In this document: positions 33,141 to 42,083 of the stretch, piece after piece | Layout: the number at the start of each line of letters is the position of its first letter | Numbering within the stretch: position 1 is the first letter of the stretch | Source: Streptococcus tangpeifui | Lineage (GTDB): Bacteria > Bacillota > Bacilli > Lactobacillales > Streptococcaceae | Assembly: GCF_011038795.1 (NCBI RefSeq) | Contig: NZ_JAAKDU010000007.1 | Span: 1-64,000, forward strand | DNA length: 64,000 bases | Direction of reading: 5' to 3' | The notes under the pieces: model-generated | What the model was told of the DNA's origin: nothing | What the model saw: the letters and a program-made list of their open reading frames with translations, nothing else | Database searches by the model: none | Made by a program: the position numbers and the translations under genes

Positions 33141-34094
33141 TCAAAGAATATAATCAGCTGACCATTTCTTGAAATTTTCCATAAAATCTAGGAGATTGTC
33201 ACGGTCCTGCAAATCACTCAGAGGATAAACAAAAGTCTCGGGTGCCTGACTGCTCTGCTTTTGCAAGACAAAGATAGACTTAGCATTAACAGGATTGCCA
33301 AAGAGTTCCTCTGGTAGAGCAATGACCGCCACAATGTCTGCGTAACCCTTGAGCCAGCCTTTAAGCAAATCGCTCTGAGGACTAGTCAACAGATTAACCG
33401 GAGCTAGAAAGATAGCAAAGCCCTGAGCCTTCAAGTATTTAAGTGACTGCTCCATCAGCAAATGATGGGCATAGGTATGTTCATTTTGAGCAGCCACCTG
33501 ATAGCGACTAGCTATAGTATCATTAGGATAGTAGCCAACAGGAAGATCACTAACAATAATATCGCTTTCTTTAATCAGCTGGGGCCGCACAGCGTCTTCC
33601 TGTACAAAACTCCCTTCTGAGCCCACCACATCAGCGATACTAGCTGATAAATCAATCAGTAAGTCGTCAACTTCCAACCCCATGTAATCCAGCTGTCTAC
33701 TGCTGTTGTTAATGAGCGTCTGAGCTAAATTGCCAGTCCCAGAACCAATTTCCAGAACATCCAGCCTTTCGTTTTTAGTTAGATTTTCCAGCAAGAAAAG
33801 CAGAACAAAGCCAATGCTGTCTGGCGTAAACTGGTGGTTAGCTTGCAGAGGCTCAGACTGAGCCATCTTGATAAATAGAAACTGGTAGGCTCGTCTCCAT
33901 TCTTCCTTGGTCAATTCAAGCTGTCGCAAGGCTTGATTATTAGCAAGAATTTCTTCATTCTCAGTCTTACCATCCAAATAGAGAGCATTCTGCTCAATCA
34001 GAGCATCATAACTATTAGTTTTTAGGTTATTTTGTAGGAGCTGGACGTTTTCCAAAAGCAGCTCATAAGCTTTTTCAATCTTCTCAAAATTCAT
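33141..34094 (-). CDS. Class I SAM-dependent methyltransferase (comG-linked)
   Basis: 317 residues from the ATG at 34094; the longer open frame upstream to 34199 is hydrophobic and foreign to the family, and AGGA lies just before 34094. The SAM-binding motif I is VLEIGSGTGNLAQTL (about 120-134), and motif IV is SDLPVGYYP, the NPPY-like signature of N6-adenine-type methyltransferases. It sits between comGG and ackA as in other streptococci. Substrate unknown; a DNA or ribosome target would both fit the fold. Confidence 0.88.
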   Translation of the reverse strand: MNFEKIEKAYELLLENVQLLQNNLKTNSYDALIEQNALYLDGKTENEEILANNQALRQLELTKEEWRRAYQFLFIKMAQSEPLQANHQFTPDSIGFVLLFLLENLTKNERLDVLEIGSGTGNLAQTLINNSSRQLDYMGLEVDDLLIDLSASIADVVGSEGSFVQEDAVRPQLIKESDIIVSDLPVGYYPNDTIASRYQVAAQNEHTYAHHLLMEQSLKYLKAQGFAIFLAPVNLLTSPQSDLLKGWLKGYADIVAVIALPEELFGNPVNAKSIFVLQKQSSQAPETFVYPLSDLQDRDNLLDFMENFKKWSADYIL

Positions 34095-34270
34095 AATCCT
34101 ATCATAACAAAAATGCCAAAAAATGGGAACGAAAGGCCCCCATAAGACAGTAAAATCCCAACTCAGATATGTAATAAAGCCCAAAGACAGAAAATCCAAT
34201 GAATGGTATATTTTTTACTGAGTAAGTTATTCTGGAAATTAATGTCTGTAACGTTTTTTCCAAGACAGCA

Positions 34271-34729
34271 TCAGACACCATCGCTGGGATCTTTCTCATC
34301 TTCATCATTGCGCGAAGACGAACTTTTTTCACTTGATTGTGATGTTGAAGAGCTACTGGCTGAAGAAGAGGCAGGCTTCCCTTTCTTTTTGTCCTTACTG
34401 GAACTAGATGAACTAGTTTCTTGATTTTCAATAAAATCATAGCAGTAACTATTGCCATCAGAAAGGATTACTTTCACGCTCAGCGCAGTCCCATCTTTTT
34501 GATAAATCGCTTGACCCTGCTCAAAGGACATTTCTCCTGAAGACTGATTAGCCTGCTCTTTGACCAGCTGGGCTATCAGATAGGCTTGTGAGTTATTAGC
34601 TAAAGCCTGGTTCTGTCGCTGGCTAGCCACTACTCTATCTAAATAAAACTGCAAGAGCAGAACAAAGATTGCTGCCATGAGCAAGGCGTAGATTAGGACT
34701 CCTGCCCTAAGACGTTTTTGCAAAATCAT
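34271..34729 (-). CDS. comGG: Competence pseudopilin ComGG with long serine-rich tail
   Basis: 152 residues from the ATG at 34729 (AAAGGA 9 bases upstream); an in-frame TTG two codons earlier is too close to that site. An N-terminal transmembrane helix (about 9-30, GVLIYALLMAAIFVLLL) is followed by a short pseudopilin body. From about residue 107 the tail is mostly Ser with Lys, Asp and Glu to the end, a low-complexity region not needed for the fold. It is the minor pilin that ends the comG operon. Its start overlaps comGF by 23 bases. Confidence 0.85.
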   Translation of the reverse strand: MILQKRLRAGVLIYALLMAAIFVLLLQFYLDRVVASQRQNQALANNSQAYLIAQLVKEQANQSSGEMSFEQGQAIYQKDGTALSVKVILSDGNSYCYDFIENQETSSSSSSKDKKKGKPASSSASSSSTSQSSEKSSSSRNDEDEKDPSDGV

Positions 34730-35144
34730 AGACAAAAGTCCTTTCTAAGCCTGATTCAAAGGTGACAAAAACTGTGATGGTCTGACCATCCTGACTGATA
34801 GTGCTAGCTTTGACATGAAAGAGCATGGGCTGATAGCCGCGCCCATCCGCATTGGTCTTGCGAAAATCATCCGAGCGGGACTGCCCAAAGGCTAAAGGTT
34901 GACCTCCTTTTTTTACGTAAAGTTTATTATCCGCCACCTGTTCCAACTCTGTTCCAGCTAACTCCGAGCGCAATTGCTGGCAAAAAAGAAGCCAGTCCTC
35001 CTCGTCATTCTTACTGATATAAGCGACATTGGTTACCAAAACTTGAGTCAGACCTTGATAAACCATGACACTGCCCGCAATAACCAAGAGAGCCACCAAA
35101 CACTCCAAGAGGGTGAAAGCCCGAATTCTAGTTTTTGGACACAT
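34707..35144 (-). CDS. comGF: Competence pseudopilin ComGF
   Basis: 145 residues from the ATG at 35144, which follows AAGGAGG; an ATG eight codons upstream (35168) contains this ribosome site and is rejected. A class 3 prepilin-like N-terminus RAFTLLECLVALLVIAG supplies the hydrophobic helix. In the transformation pilus it is a minor component needed for DNA uptake. Overlaps comGE by 17 bases and comGG by 23. Confidence 0.88.
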   Translation of the reverse strand: MCPKTRIRAFTLLECLVALLVIAGSVMVYQGLTQVLVTNVAYISKNDEEDWLLFCQQLRSELAGTELEQVADNKLYVKKGGQPLAFGQSRSDDFRKTNADGRGYQPMLFHVKASTISQDGQTITVFVTFESGLERTFVYDFAKTS

Positions 35145-35421
35145 GAAGGACCTCCTTTCCGTCTTCATAAACGGTAATACTGGTTGAGGTTCGCTGAACT
35201 TGGACAGTCACCCCATTAAGACTCAACTGGTCCTGCTTGGTTTGAACCGCCATTTGGGCGACATTGAGCGCTTCTTGTCGATGAAGACTGACTGCTAACT
35301 CTTGGCGGTTCCGATTAATCTCACCTAGAATCAGGCTAACGATAGTAACCAAAACCGCCAGAGCAATCAAACTTTCTAAAAGAATATAAGCTTTAATTTT
35401 CCGTTTTTTTATAGCGACCAC
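35128..35421 (-). CDS. comGE: Competence pseudopilin ComGE
   Basis: 97 residues. Prepilin signal KIKAYILLESLIALAVLVT gives the hydrophobic helix with the +5 Glu (LLES). The only start I find is GTG (35419-35421), with AGGA only two bases away, so its translation is probably coupled to comGD, whose end overlaps it by 29 bases. Minor pilin of the transformation pilus. Confidence 0.85.
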   Translation of the reverse strand: MVAIKKRKIKAYILLESLIALAVLVTIVSLILGEINRNRQELAVSLHRQEALNVAQMAVQTKQDQLSLNGVTVQVQRTSTSITVYEDGKEVLHVSKN

Positions 35422-35827
35422 TTCCTATATAAAGTTGATAAGAGACAGAACCTTTCTCAGTTGCAAAGGTCAGTTTTTCCAGTGAGGAATTGCCACCCTC
35501 TGGTGAAAACTCTATGGTATAAGATTGACTGGGTCTGACAGTGTCAGGGATGGTCAGACTTTCCTGTCCATTAGTCACTTGACCATCTGAAATATTTAAG
35601 GTCAAGGTCTTTTGCTGGGCATTGCTGAGCTTCTGGCTATCCCGATAGAGGTGCTCAAAGGAGAGGAAAAAAAGCTTCTCTTGTACCCCTGCAAAAACTT
35701 CTTGAACGCCACCTGTAAAGGCTAACAATAAAAAGCTGGTAATAGCCAAAACCAACAGACTTTCAACTAGGGTAAAGGCTCTAGTTCGGAACCTGCCGAT
35801 TTTCCTTATGTTTCTTGTAATAATCAT
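35393..35827 (-). CDS. comGD: Competence pseudopilin ComGD
   Basis: 144 residues from the ATG at 35827; an upstream ATG at 35863 would add residues that the family lacks. Prepilin motif RAFTLVESLLVLAITSFLLL near residues 17-36 with Glu at +5. Minor pilin of the DNA-uptake pilus. It overlaps comGC by 47 bases and comGE by 29, so the order of translation is tightly coupled. Confidence 0.88.
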   Translation of the reverse strand: MIITRNIRKIGRFRTRAFTLVESLLVLAITSFLLLAFTGGVQEVFAGVQEKLFFLSFEHLYRDSQKLSNAQQKTLTLNISDGQVTNGQESLTIPDTVRPSQSYTIEFSPEGGNSSLEKLTFATEKGSVSYQLYIGSGRYKKTEN

Positions 35828-36107
35828 TGTAAGAATCCGCTTGTTTTTGTGTGATATCTCCACTGGACACTAGTTTAGACACCGTGGCATCGTCTGTATG
35901 GTTTAATTCATAAAGTTCGGCCTGGCTTTCTACCACCTTGACAACGGCCGCACCACCAGTATCCTTAACTTTATCCTTCTGCTTGGCTAAGTTAGGCACA
36001 AAAAGCAAGAGCAGAACACTGATAATTAACAGAACTATTAACATTTCAAGAAGAGTGAAAGCTTTGACTTTCTTTCCTTTTAAACGTTTGAGTAATTTTT
36101 TCATCAT
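35781..36107 (-). CDS. comGC: Major competence pilin ComGC
   Basis: 108 residues. Classic prepilin peptidase site and helix KAFTLLEMLIVLLIISVLLL (about 15-34), with phenylalanine methylation site and Glu+5. It forms the shaft of the transformation pilus after cleavage by ComC/PilD-type peptidase (not in this window). The ATG shares bases with the comGB stop codon (ATGA) and has GGAGGT 6 bases upstream. Confidence 0.94.
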   Translation of the reverse strand: MMKKLLKRLKGKKVKAFTLLEMLIVLLIISVLLLLFVPNLAKQKDKVKDTGGAAVVKVVESQAELYELNHTDDATVSKLVSSGDITQKQADSYNDYYKKHKENRQVPN

Positions 36108-37138
36108 AAGGGTACCTCCATATTGTGATACATGGGCAGTAGCATGGCTGCATAAATCATGACGATAACAAGGGCCACCAAGATAAAGACCAGAGGCTGA
36201 ATCAATTGGGTTGCTCGGTTAACCCGGCTAAAGAAGGCGTCCCAAGTCTCCTGAGCATAGACTTCTAGCTCACTACCCAGTTTAGCTTTGACCTGACCGT
36301 ATTCAATAATCAGACTCAATTCTCGTAGGAAGAAGGGATAATCTAAGACCTTATTGTGAAACTCTTGACCGGCCAGCAAGGCATCCTCCATCTCACGGCC
36401 AAGTTCTTGAAAGAGCTGAGACTTCTGCTTCTGCATAAGCTGGACAATCTGACTCATTTCCACCCCTTGACCGATCAAATTCCCCCATTCCCGCGCATAA
36501 TAAGCCGTCAAGTAAAGTTTGGCAAATCTGCCAAGCAAGGGAAGCTTAGCCAAATGACTGTACCAAGAAATTTTTCGTGATCGCCTCTGCAACCAAGTTA
36601 ATAAAAGGATAACCAATGCTAGGACCAAAACTCCTGTTAGAAAAACCATGGGAAAATGATTGATAATACGGGTTGCTAGGTTTGTTCCCTCCAACTGTGG
36701 CAAGAGGTAATTGCGAAGTCCCAACATGATAAGAATTAAAAAAGTTAAAAGGATGATGGGATAACTAGCTACTTCCAAGAGCTTTCTTTTTACAGTCATC
36801 AAATTAGCTAGATAACTCTCAATTTTTAAAAGACTGCCTTGGGTATTCCCGTGGATATCGGCTAAAGCCAACTGAGTCACCACATCATCAGAAAAGCCCA
36901 GTCTCCCCATCATAGAAGCTAGATTTTCACCTGCTAAGAGACTAGAACGCATTTCCTGTGTATAATACTGAGCCAGAAGATGACTGCGTTCCAGAAAATC
37001 CACAATCTCAGTCAGAGTGAAACCAGATTCCAAAAGATTATTAAAGAGCTGAATAACCTTGCGCTGGCGGCTAGTTCTTAATCTTTTCGGCTTCTGCCTG
37101 CTCGTAAGTGAGATGTCCTGTTGTAAAAAGCTGGTCAA
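36104..37138 (-). CDS. comGB: Competence type II/IV secretion inner-membrane protein ComGB
   Basis: 344 residues, GspF family: two repeats of the T2SSF domain with three transmembrane helices (near 150-170, 195-220 and 320-340). It anchors the pilus assembly ATPase at the membrane. Two starts compete. TTG at 37138 gives the family N-terminus (..DISLTSRQKPKRL). TTG at 37195 has a stronger ribosome site (GGAGGAGG), but that is part of glycine codons of comGA and adds 19 foreign residues. I choose 37138. Either start lies inside comGA. Confidence 0.85.
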   Translation of the reverse strand: MTSFLQQDISLTSRQKPKRLRTSRQRKVIQLFNNLLESGFTLTEIVDFLERSHLLAQYYTQEMRSSLLAGENLASMMGRLGFSDDVVTQLALADIHGNTQGSLLKIESYLANLMTVKRKLLEVASYPIILLTFLILIMLGLRNYLLPQLEGTNLATRIINHFPMVFLTGVLVLALVILLLTWLQRRSRKISWYSHLAKLPLLGRFAKLYLTAYYAREWGNLIGQGVEMSQIVQLMQKQKSQLFQELGREMEDALLAGQEFHNKVLDYPFFLRELSLIIEYGQVKAKLGSELEVYAQETWDAFFSRVNRATQLIQPLVFILVALVIVMIYAAMLLPMYHNMEVPL

Positions 37139-38018
37139 TTTTCTTATTCCAGCTGTCAGCCTTGTGACTTTGAAAATGGTCTTGAGCAAAATCAATCAAT
37201 CCTCCTCCCCCGATTAAACGCTGGTAAGCAATGCCAGCCAGACAATTATCCAACTCTTCCTGAGAAACTCCCAATTCTAAAATCCGAGCATAAACACCTG
37301 GAATACTCTTAGCATGGACGGTTGAGAAAACTCGTATTCCTGTCAAGCTAGCTCTGATAACCGCTTGGGCTGTCTCTTTATCGCGAATTTCTCCTATAAT
37401 TAGAACATCTGGCCGGTGTCGCAGTGAAAGTTTAATCAAATTATCATAGGTCATCTCGATAGAGGGATTAAGCTGGAGCTGTAGCATCTGATCCTGTTTA
37501 ATCTCAACAGGATCTTCAATAGTAATAATCTGGCGGTCAGCATACTTGCGACTGACCAACTCATACATCAAAGTCGTCTTACCCGAACCAACAGGGCCAG
37601 AGAAAAGATAGAGGCCTCGGTCAATAATCTTGGGTAACAGTGCATTGAGGCCATCAAACCAAAACATCAGCTCTCGTCGCCTGTCAAAGAGCAAGCGAAC
37701 AACCAGACTTTCCCGTCCTTGATAGTCTCCGACCGTTGATAAACGCAGAGCGGCCGTCTCACCATCTGCAAAATCATAGTGACAGGCTCCCAACTGGGCT
37801 CGCCGCTTCTCCCCAACATTCATTCCAGCAACAAATTTAAAATGACTGATTAGTCCCATAGCCTGTTCCTGAGGGCAAGTTTGGAATAGACGTCTCTCAT
37901 CACCTATGCGCAGATAAATTTCATAATCATCAATCTTTGGCAGCAAATAAATATCCTGAGCCTGCCTGCTGACAGCTTCCCCAATCAGACTCTTCCCTAG
38001 CTCCTGCACCTGTACCAT
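37071..38018 (-). CDS. comGA: Competence pilus assembly ATPase ComGA
   Basis: 315 residues, GspE/PilB-type secretion ATPase. Walker A GPVGSGKTTLM (about 138-148), an Asp box IITIEDPVE, Walker B-like VLIIGEIRDKETA, and a His box STVHAKS. It powers polymerisation of the ComGC pilus and is cytoplasmic, docked on ComGB. First gene of the comGA-GG operon, with AGGAGG ribosome site, and preceded by a SigX-type promoter box. It is shorter than classical GspE because the N-terminal domain is reduced, as usual in streptococci. Confidence 0.95.
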   Translation of the reverse strand: MVQVQELGKSLIGEAVSRQAQDIYLLPKIDDYEIYLRIGDERRLFQTCPQEQAMGLISHFKFVAGMNVGEKRRAQLGACHYDFADGETAALRLSTVGDYQGRESLVVRLLFDRRRELMFWFDGLNALLPKIIDRGLYLFSGPVGSGKTTLMYELVSRKYADRQIITIEDPVEIKQDQMLQLQLNPSIEMTYDNLIKLSLRHRPDVLIIGEIRDKETAQAVIRASLTGIRVFSTVHAKSIPGVYARILELGVSQEELDNCLAGIAYQRLIGGGGLIDFAQDHFQSHKADSWNKKIDQLFTTGHLTYEQAEAEKIKN

Positions 38019-38047
38019 AGTAGCCTCCTTCTTCCTGCTTACCTATT

Positions 38048-38060
38048 AATTCGTAAAAAA
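38048..38060 (-). promoter_or_regulatory. SigX (ComX) late-competence box for comG
   Basis: Minus strand TTTTTACGAATT (38048-38059) 30 bases before the comGA ATG. TACGAATT matches the streptococcal combox core TACGAATA at 7 of 8 positions with the T-rich stretch in front. It predicts that the whole pilus operon is transcribed only in competent cells. Confidence 0.8.
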
Positions 38061-38097
38061 TTTCTAAAAACGGAAATTTTTTCAAACTATATTGAGC

Positions 38098-38126
38098 ATA
38101 AGAAAAGACCGAGCATAGGCTCGATC
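38098..38126 (-). terminator. Terminator after DUF1033 gene
   Basis: GACCGAGC (38107-38114) and GCTCGATC (38119-38126) form an 8-bp stem with one G-U pair in the minus RNA and a 4-base loop, followed by TTTTCTTATG. Confidence 0.85.
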
Positions 38127-38151
38127 TCTATCAATCTATTCTACAAGCGGT

Positions 38152-38526
38152 TCATTGGCTTCCAAATGATTTTATTTGACATTGGAAAGGAAGGGGATTA
38201 TTATTGCTCCGCTCATAACCTGGACGATGGCAATCCTTGGGAATAGCCTCCCATTCCTTGAGCAGGGCCAGTGAATAGTACTGCTGCAAATCTTCACCGC
38301 ACTCTTCACACCAACGTTGGTCTTTACTATCCCAAAAAGCCGTCATGACACTGCTCTTACTATTAAAGCTGGGGTAATGGTTCACCAAATCAAACCATTC
38401 TTTTTTATAATAACTGAGCGCTTCGTAATAGTCCTCAAACTCTTGAACTTCAACAATATCATCTTGCCAATCATCGAGAAACCACCAAGGCTCTAAGTCT
38501 CCGTACATTTTTACTACTTGATACAT
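38152..38526 (-). CDS. DUF1033 family protein
   Basis: 124 residues, rich in Trp and Tyr (MYQVVKMYGDLEPWWFLDDW..), with one CxxC pair (CEECGED near 73-79). DUF1033 proteins occur upstream of comGA in streptococci and their function is unknown. No signal peptide or membrane segment. It has its own terminator, so it is not part of the pilus operon. Confidence 0.88.
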   Translation of the reverse strand: MYQVVKMYGDLEPWWFLDDWQDDIVEVQEFEDYYEALSYYKKEWFDLVNHYPSFNSKSSVMTAFWDSKDQRWCEECGEDLQQYYSLALLKEWEAIPKDCHRPGYERSNNNPLPFQCQIKSFGSQ

Positions 38527-38696
38527 AATTTAATCCTAACTGACTCTGATTATATAGGAAAAGTTGATGAAGTTAAAAAATTTTGCTTGGAAATATCAAA
38601 AAATTAGAAATTTTAACTAATTCTTATTTTAAAAAGACATGGATTGACTCGACTAAAAGTTTTTAAAGCTCCAACGGTTCCTAGCTTTCTTTTGGG

Positions 38697-38727
38697 GAGC
38701 GTGATAAAATAAAAAGTAATCACGCTC
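38697..38727 (+). promoter_or_regulatory. Inverted repeat around the P-type ATPase -10 box
   Basis: GAGCGTGAT (38697-38705) and ATCACGCTC (38719-38727) are exact complements 13 bases apart, with TAAAAT (38705-38710) at the inner edge of the left arm. No good -35 is visible. The arrangement looks like a repressor operator or a leader hairpin. Confidence 0.5.
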
Positions 38728-38744
38728 TAGGAAAAGAGGATTTT

Positions 38745-41120
38745 ATGAAAGATACTAAGGGATTAACGAGCCAAGAAGTAGCTAGCCGCGTAGCTAAGGG
38801 ATTCGTCAATAAGGCCAGCACTTCTGATGTGAAGACAACTAAGCAAATTCTTAAGGAAAACACTCTGACTTATTTCAACTTAATTTTTGCAGTCTTAACT
38901 ATTTTATTACTGATTAGTGGTAATCTTGGCATCAGCAACTTCACCTTCCTGCCTGTAGTCTTTATCAATACTATTCTGGGGATTATCTAGGAACTGCGGT
39001 CTCGCAAGATTGTCTCCAAACTAGCTATCGTCACCACGCCCAATGTGACCGTCCTGCGAGATAACAAACTTTCAACCATCCCGGTTGAACAGCTGGTCCT
39101 AGACGATGTCATCCAGCTATCAGCCGGTAACCAAATTTCAGTTGATGCTCACGTTTTATCCAGTAATATTCAGGTGGACGAGTCCATTTTAACTGGGGAA
39201 GCTGATGAAATCACCAAAAATGAGGGCGATGAGCTTATGTCTGGCAGTTTCGTTGTCGCAGGAACTTGTCTGGCTCAAGTTATTCATGTCGGAGAGGATA
39301 CCTATGCCGCTAAACTGGTCAAGGAAGCCAAGACCCTTGATAGCGATGAACAATCCGAAATGATTCGCTCCATCAACGCTATCGTTAAATGGGTGGGAAT
39401 TTTGATTATCCCTCTAGCTCTAATTATGCTCTATCAAAGCCTAATAGTCAACCAAACTGGTTTTGGCGGAGCTGTTAAGGCCATGGTAGCAGCTGTCATC
39501 GGCCTTATACCAGAAGGGCTCTACCTCCTGACCACCATCTCTTTAGTGGCTAGCACCATGCGACTGGCCCGTAAAAAGGTTGTCCTCCACGATATGAAAA
39601 GTGTTGAAAAGTTAGCCCGAGTTGACGTTCTCTGCATTGATAAAACAGGGACCATCACAGAAAATAGCATGTCGGTTCAAGACTATATAGCCACCGACGC
39701 CTTTGGTAAAAGTCCCGATGCAGGTCTCCGCCTAGACAGTCTGATTGCAAGTGTCGCTAATGAGTTAGCTGGAGACAATGATACTATGGAGGCCTTGCAA
39801 ACCTACTTTACTAAGGAGCAGGCAGCCAGCCTAGCTCTCCAAAAAAAGCATCTTCTGCCCTTCAAGTCCTCTAATAAATACAGCGGGGTAATCTATGATG
39901 GCTTTTCCTATCTAATCGGAGCTCCTCAAATCTTGTTGGGGACAGATTGGCCAAACTACGAGGAAGAAGTCAATCACTACGCTGCCCAAGGTTATCGGGT
40001 TCTGGCCTTTGGCAAATTGACTTCCGAACAGGTCGAACCTCTGGATCGCCCACTTGTTCCTTATGCTTTTATCCTGATTTCCAACCCTATTCGTCAGGAA
40101 GCTCCTGAAACCTTTGCTTATTTTAGTCGGCAAGAGGTAGCTATCAAGGTCATCTCTGGAGATGATCCCGTGACCGTGTCCCATGTAGCCGGCAAAGCTA
40201 AAATTAAGGGAGCAGAAAATTATGTAGATGCCAGAACCTTAGTGACAGACGACCTAGTCAAAGAAGCTGCCCGCACCTACACTGTCTTTGGTCGAGTAAC
40301 ACCTGAACTCAAACGCCGGTTAGTACTAGCCCTACAGGATGATAACCACACTGTTGCCATGACAGGAGACGGGGTCAATGATGTTTTGGCTCTCAAAGCC
40401 GCCGACTGTAGCATCGCTATGGCTTCCGGTAGCGATGCCGCTCTCAATGCTTCGCAAATCGTCCTCGTCGATTCTAACTTTGCCAGTATGCCATCAGTGG
40501 TCGCCGAAGGCCGCCGCACTGTCAATAATATCGAGCGCTCAGCCAGTCTCTTCTTGATTAAGAATATCTTTTCCTTCCTGCTGGCTATTCTGTCCATTAT
40601 TTTCGCTATCGTCTATCCGCTCAAGGCTTCGCAGATTTCTCTAATTTCAGCCTTTATGATCGGACTGCCAAGTTATCTATTGACCCTCGAAGCTAACAAC
40701 AAGCGGATTTCCGGCCATTTCATGCTCAAGGTGCTTAAAAACGCCCTACCAGCAGCTGTGGCGGCCGTGGCAGCGATCGGCCTCTTGGTCGGAGCGGCTG
40801 CCTTCTTTCAAATTGACTATGATCAAACCTCAACCGTTTCAACCTTCCTGCTCTCTATCATCGGTTTTATGGCCTTAGTTCGTCTGTCCAGACCTTTAAC
40901 CAAGAGCAAGATTGCGATTATTGCAGTATCCATCCTAGCTTTTATCATCTCAGCCCTCTTACTCAAGAATATCTTTGAGCTCAGCCATGTTACTCTAGAG
41001 GTCTTCCTGCTGGGGCTTGTCTTCTTTCTAGTCGGTGAATCCATCTACCGCAACCTCTCTACCTTCTTTGACTTCATCGCTAACAAGGGATGGCGGCGCC
41101 TTAAATGGTTTAAAAGATAG
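38745..41120 (+). pseudogene. Cation-transporting P-type ATPase interrupted by one TAG codon
   Basis: Read as one frame, 791 codons encode a full-length P-type ATPase. The only defect is TAG at 38988-38990 within an otherwise continuous membrane segment (..NTILGII-stop-ELRSRKIVSK..). Relatives have Gln there, so CAG to TAG explains it. Downstream are the actuator motif LTGEADE, phosphorylation site DKTGTIT (Asp codon at 39639), TGDGVND and the hinge AADCSIAMASGSDAA, then six helices. The family is the Ca2+/Mg2+-type or related E1-E2 pumps; the ion is unknown. Without readthrough or suppression the pump would be lost. A sequencing error is the main alternative. Confidence 0.9.
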
Positions 41121-41166
41121 AACAAAGCAAGTGTAAAATTTGATCAGCATTCAATTTAAAGTAAAA

Positions 41167-41211
41167 AATCGCATGAAATCAATGTTCTAAGATCAGAGAA
41201 CTTATGCGATT
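41167..41211. repeat. Nested inverted repeat after the ATPase gene
   Basis: AATCGCAT (41167-41174) and ATGCGATT (41204-41211) enclose GTTCT/AGAAC, and an alternative arm AAATCAAT/ATTGATTT (41176-41183, 41214-41221) competes with it. It sits in the 342-base gap 41121-41462, which I find otherwise empty apart from the terminator below. Confidence 0.55.
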
Positions 41212-41282
41212 GTATTGATTTTTATACTTCTTATGGCAGACGTTTTTATATCTTCATAACTTTCTGAACGCTATCACATAAC

Positions 41283-41316
41283 AAAAATCTCTATCGTCTA
41301 ACTGATAGAGATTTTT
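41283..41316. terminator. Bidirectional terminator between ATPase and TetR genes
   Basis: AAAAATCTCTATC (41283-41295) pairs perfectly with GATAGAGATTTTT (41304-41316) over an 8-base loop. The A/T arm ends supply U tracts in both directions, fitting two convergent genes. Confidence 0.88.
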
Positions 41317-41462
41317 ATATTACAGTAATAAAGCCCTTTGTCATCCCTATAATAAGAGGCTCCAGAATCATCAGTTTCCTGCTTCTTTTACTAAAAATCT
41401 TATATCTCTCTAAGTTTCCTTGAATTATTTTCCTTTAGAAAACTCTAGTTATAAAATCAGAC

Positions 41463-42083
41463 CTATTTAGTCACATTTTGTAAAATTTCTTCCTCAATAT
41501 CAGCCAAATCCTGAATCTCATCTTTACTAGCCAGTCCTAAAATCTGAGTTTGATAAAAATAGGTTAAAAGCGGCCCTACCATACGCCGAATCAAACTGGA
41601 TAAGGGCAAGTCCTTACGAAAATTTGGATTGGCTGCCTTGATTTCCTGCACGACAGTCAGGTCTTCCAGTCCTTGAAAATTCTTCAGCAGTTCCGTCTTA
41701 AATCCTTCATTGGTCAAAAACTGTTGGATCAAAATTTTGAGCAAGGGACTGTTGGACTTGATAAAAGTCCAACGATCCTGAACTAAAAAATGAACGGCAT
41801 CTTCTAATCTTTTATGGGCTAGGAGATTGCTAAAGAATTCATCTTTGACCCTAGGAATAACTGGATTCAAAATCGCTAGCAAAAGCTCGTCTTTGGTCTT
41901 AAAATACTTGAAAATCGTGGCTTGACTGATTCCAGCCTGAGTGGCAATTTGGGCCGTCGAAGTCCCGTCAAATCCTTGCTTAGCAAAGAGCTCAATGGCT
42001 GTAGCCATAGCTTTTTTCTTGCCCGGCGGCATCTTCTCCTCTGCCAAAATCTGAACATAATCTTTAACAATATTTTGTGACAT
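41463..42083 (-). CDS. TetR-family transcriptional repressor
   Basis: 206 residues. N-terminal helix-turn-helix (about 28-70: AMATAIELFAKQGFDGTSTAQIA, then ISQATIFKYFKTKDELL) and a C-terminal ligand domain. It is transcribed in the same direction as, and downstream of, the ABC-2 efflux pair (42416-44256); the efflux promoter holds two palindromes of the expected type (44332-44349, 44369-44384), so it is the likely regulator. Its own upstream region shows no such palindrome. No ligand can be inferred. Confidence 0.88.
   Translation of the reverse strand: MSQNIVKDYVQILAEEKMPPGKKKAMATAIELFAKQGFDGTSTAQIATQAGISQATIFKYFKTKDELLLAILNPVIPRVKDEFFSNLLAHKRLEDAVHFLVQDRWTFIKSNSPLLKILIQQFLTNEGFKTELLKNFQGLEDLTVVQEIKAANPNFRKDLPLSSLIRRMVGPLLTYFYQTQILGLASKDEIQDLADIEEEILQNVTK

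Noticed and set aside
34102-34458. 118-codon frame overlapping comGG
   Set aside because: Another reading frame of the comGG serine-rich region and its downstream gap; no ribosome site and repetitive basic composition.
39045-41120. Separate gene starting at GTG inside the P-type ATPase
   Set aside because: The frame continues upstream without change of phase to the TAG at 38988; no ribosome site precedes the GTG, and the product would lack the first helices.
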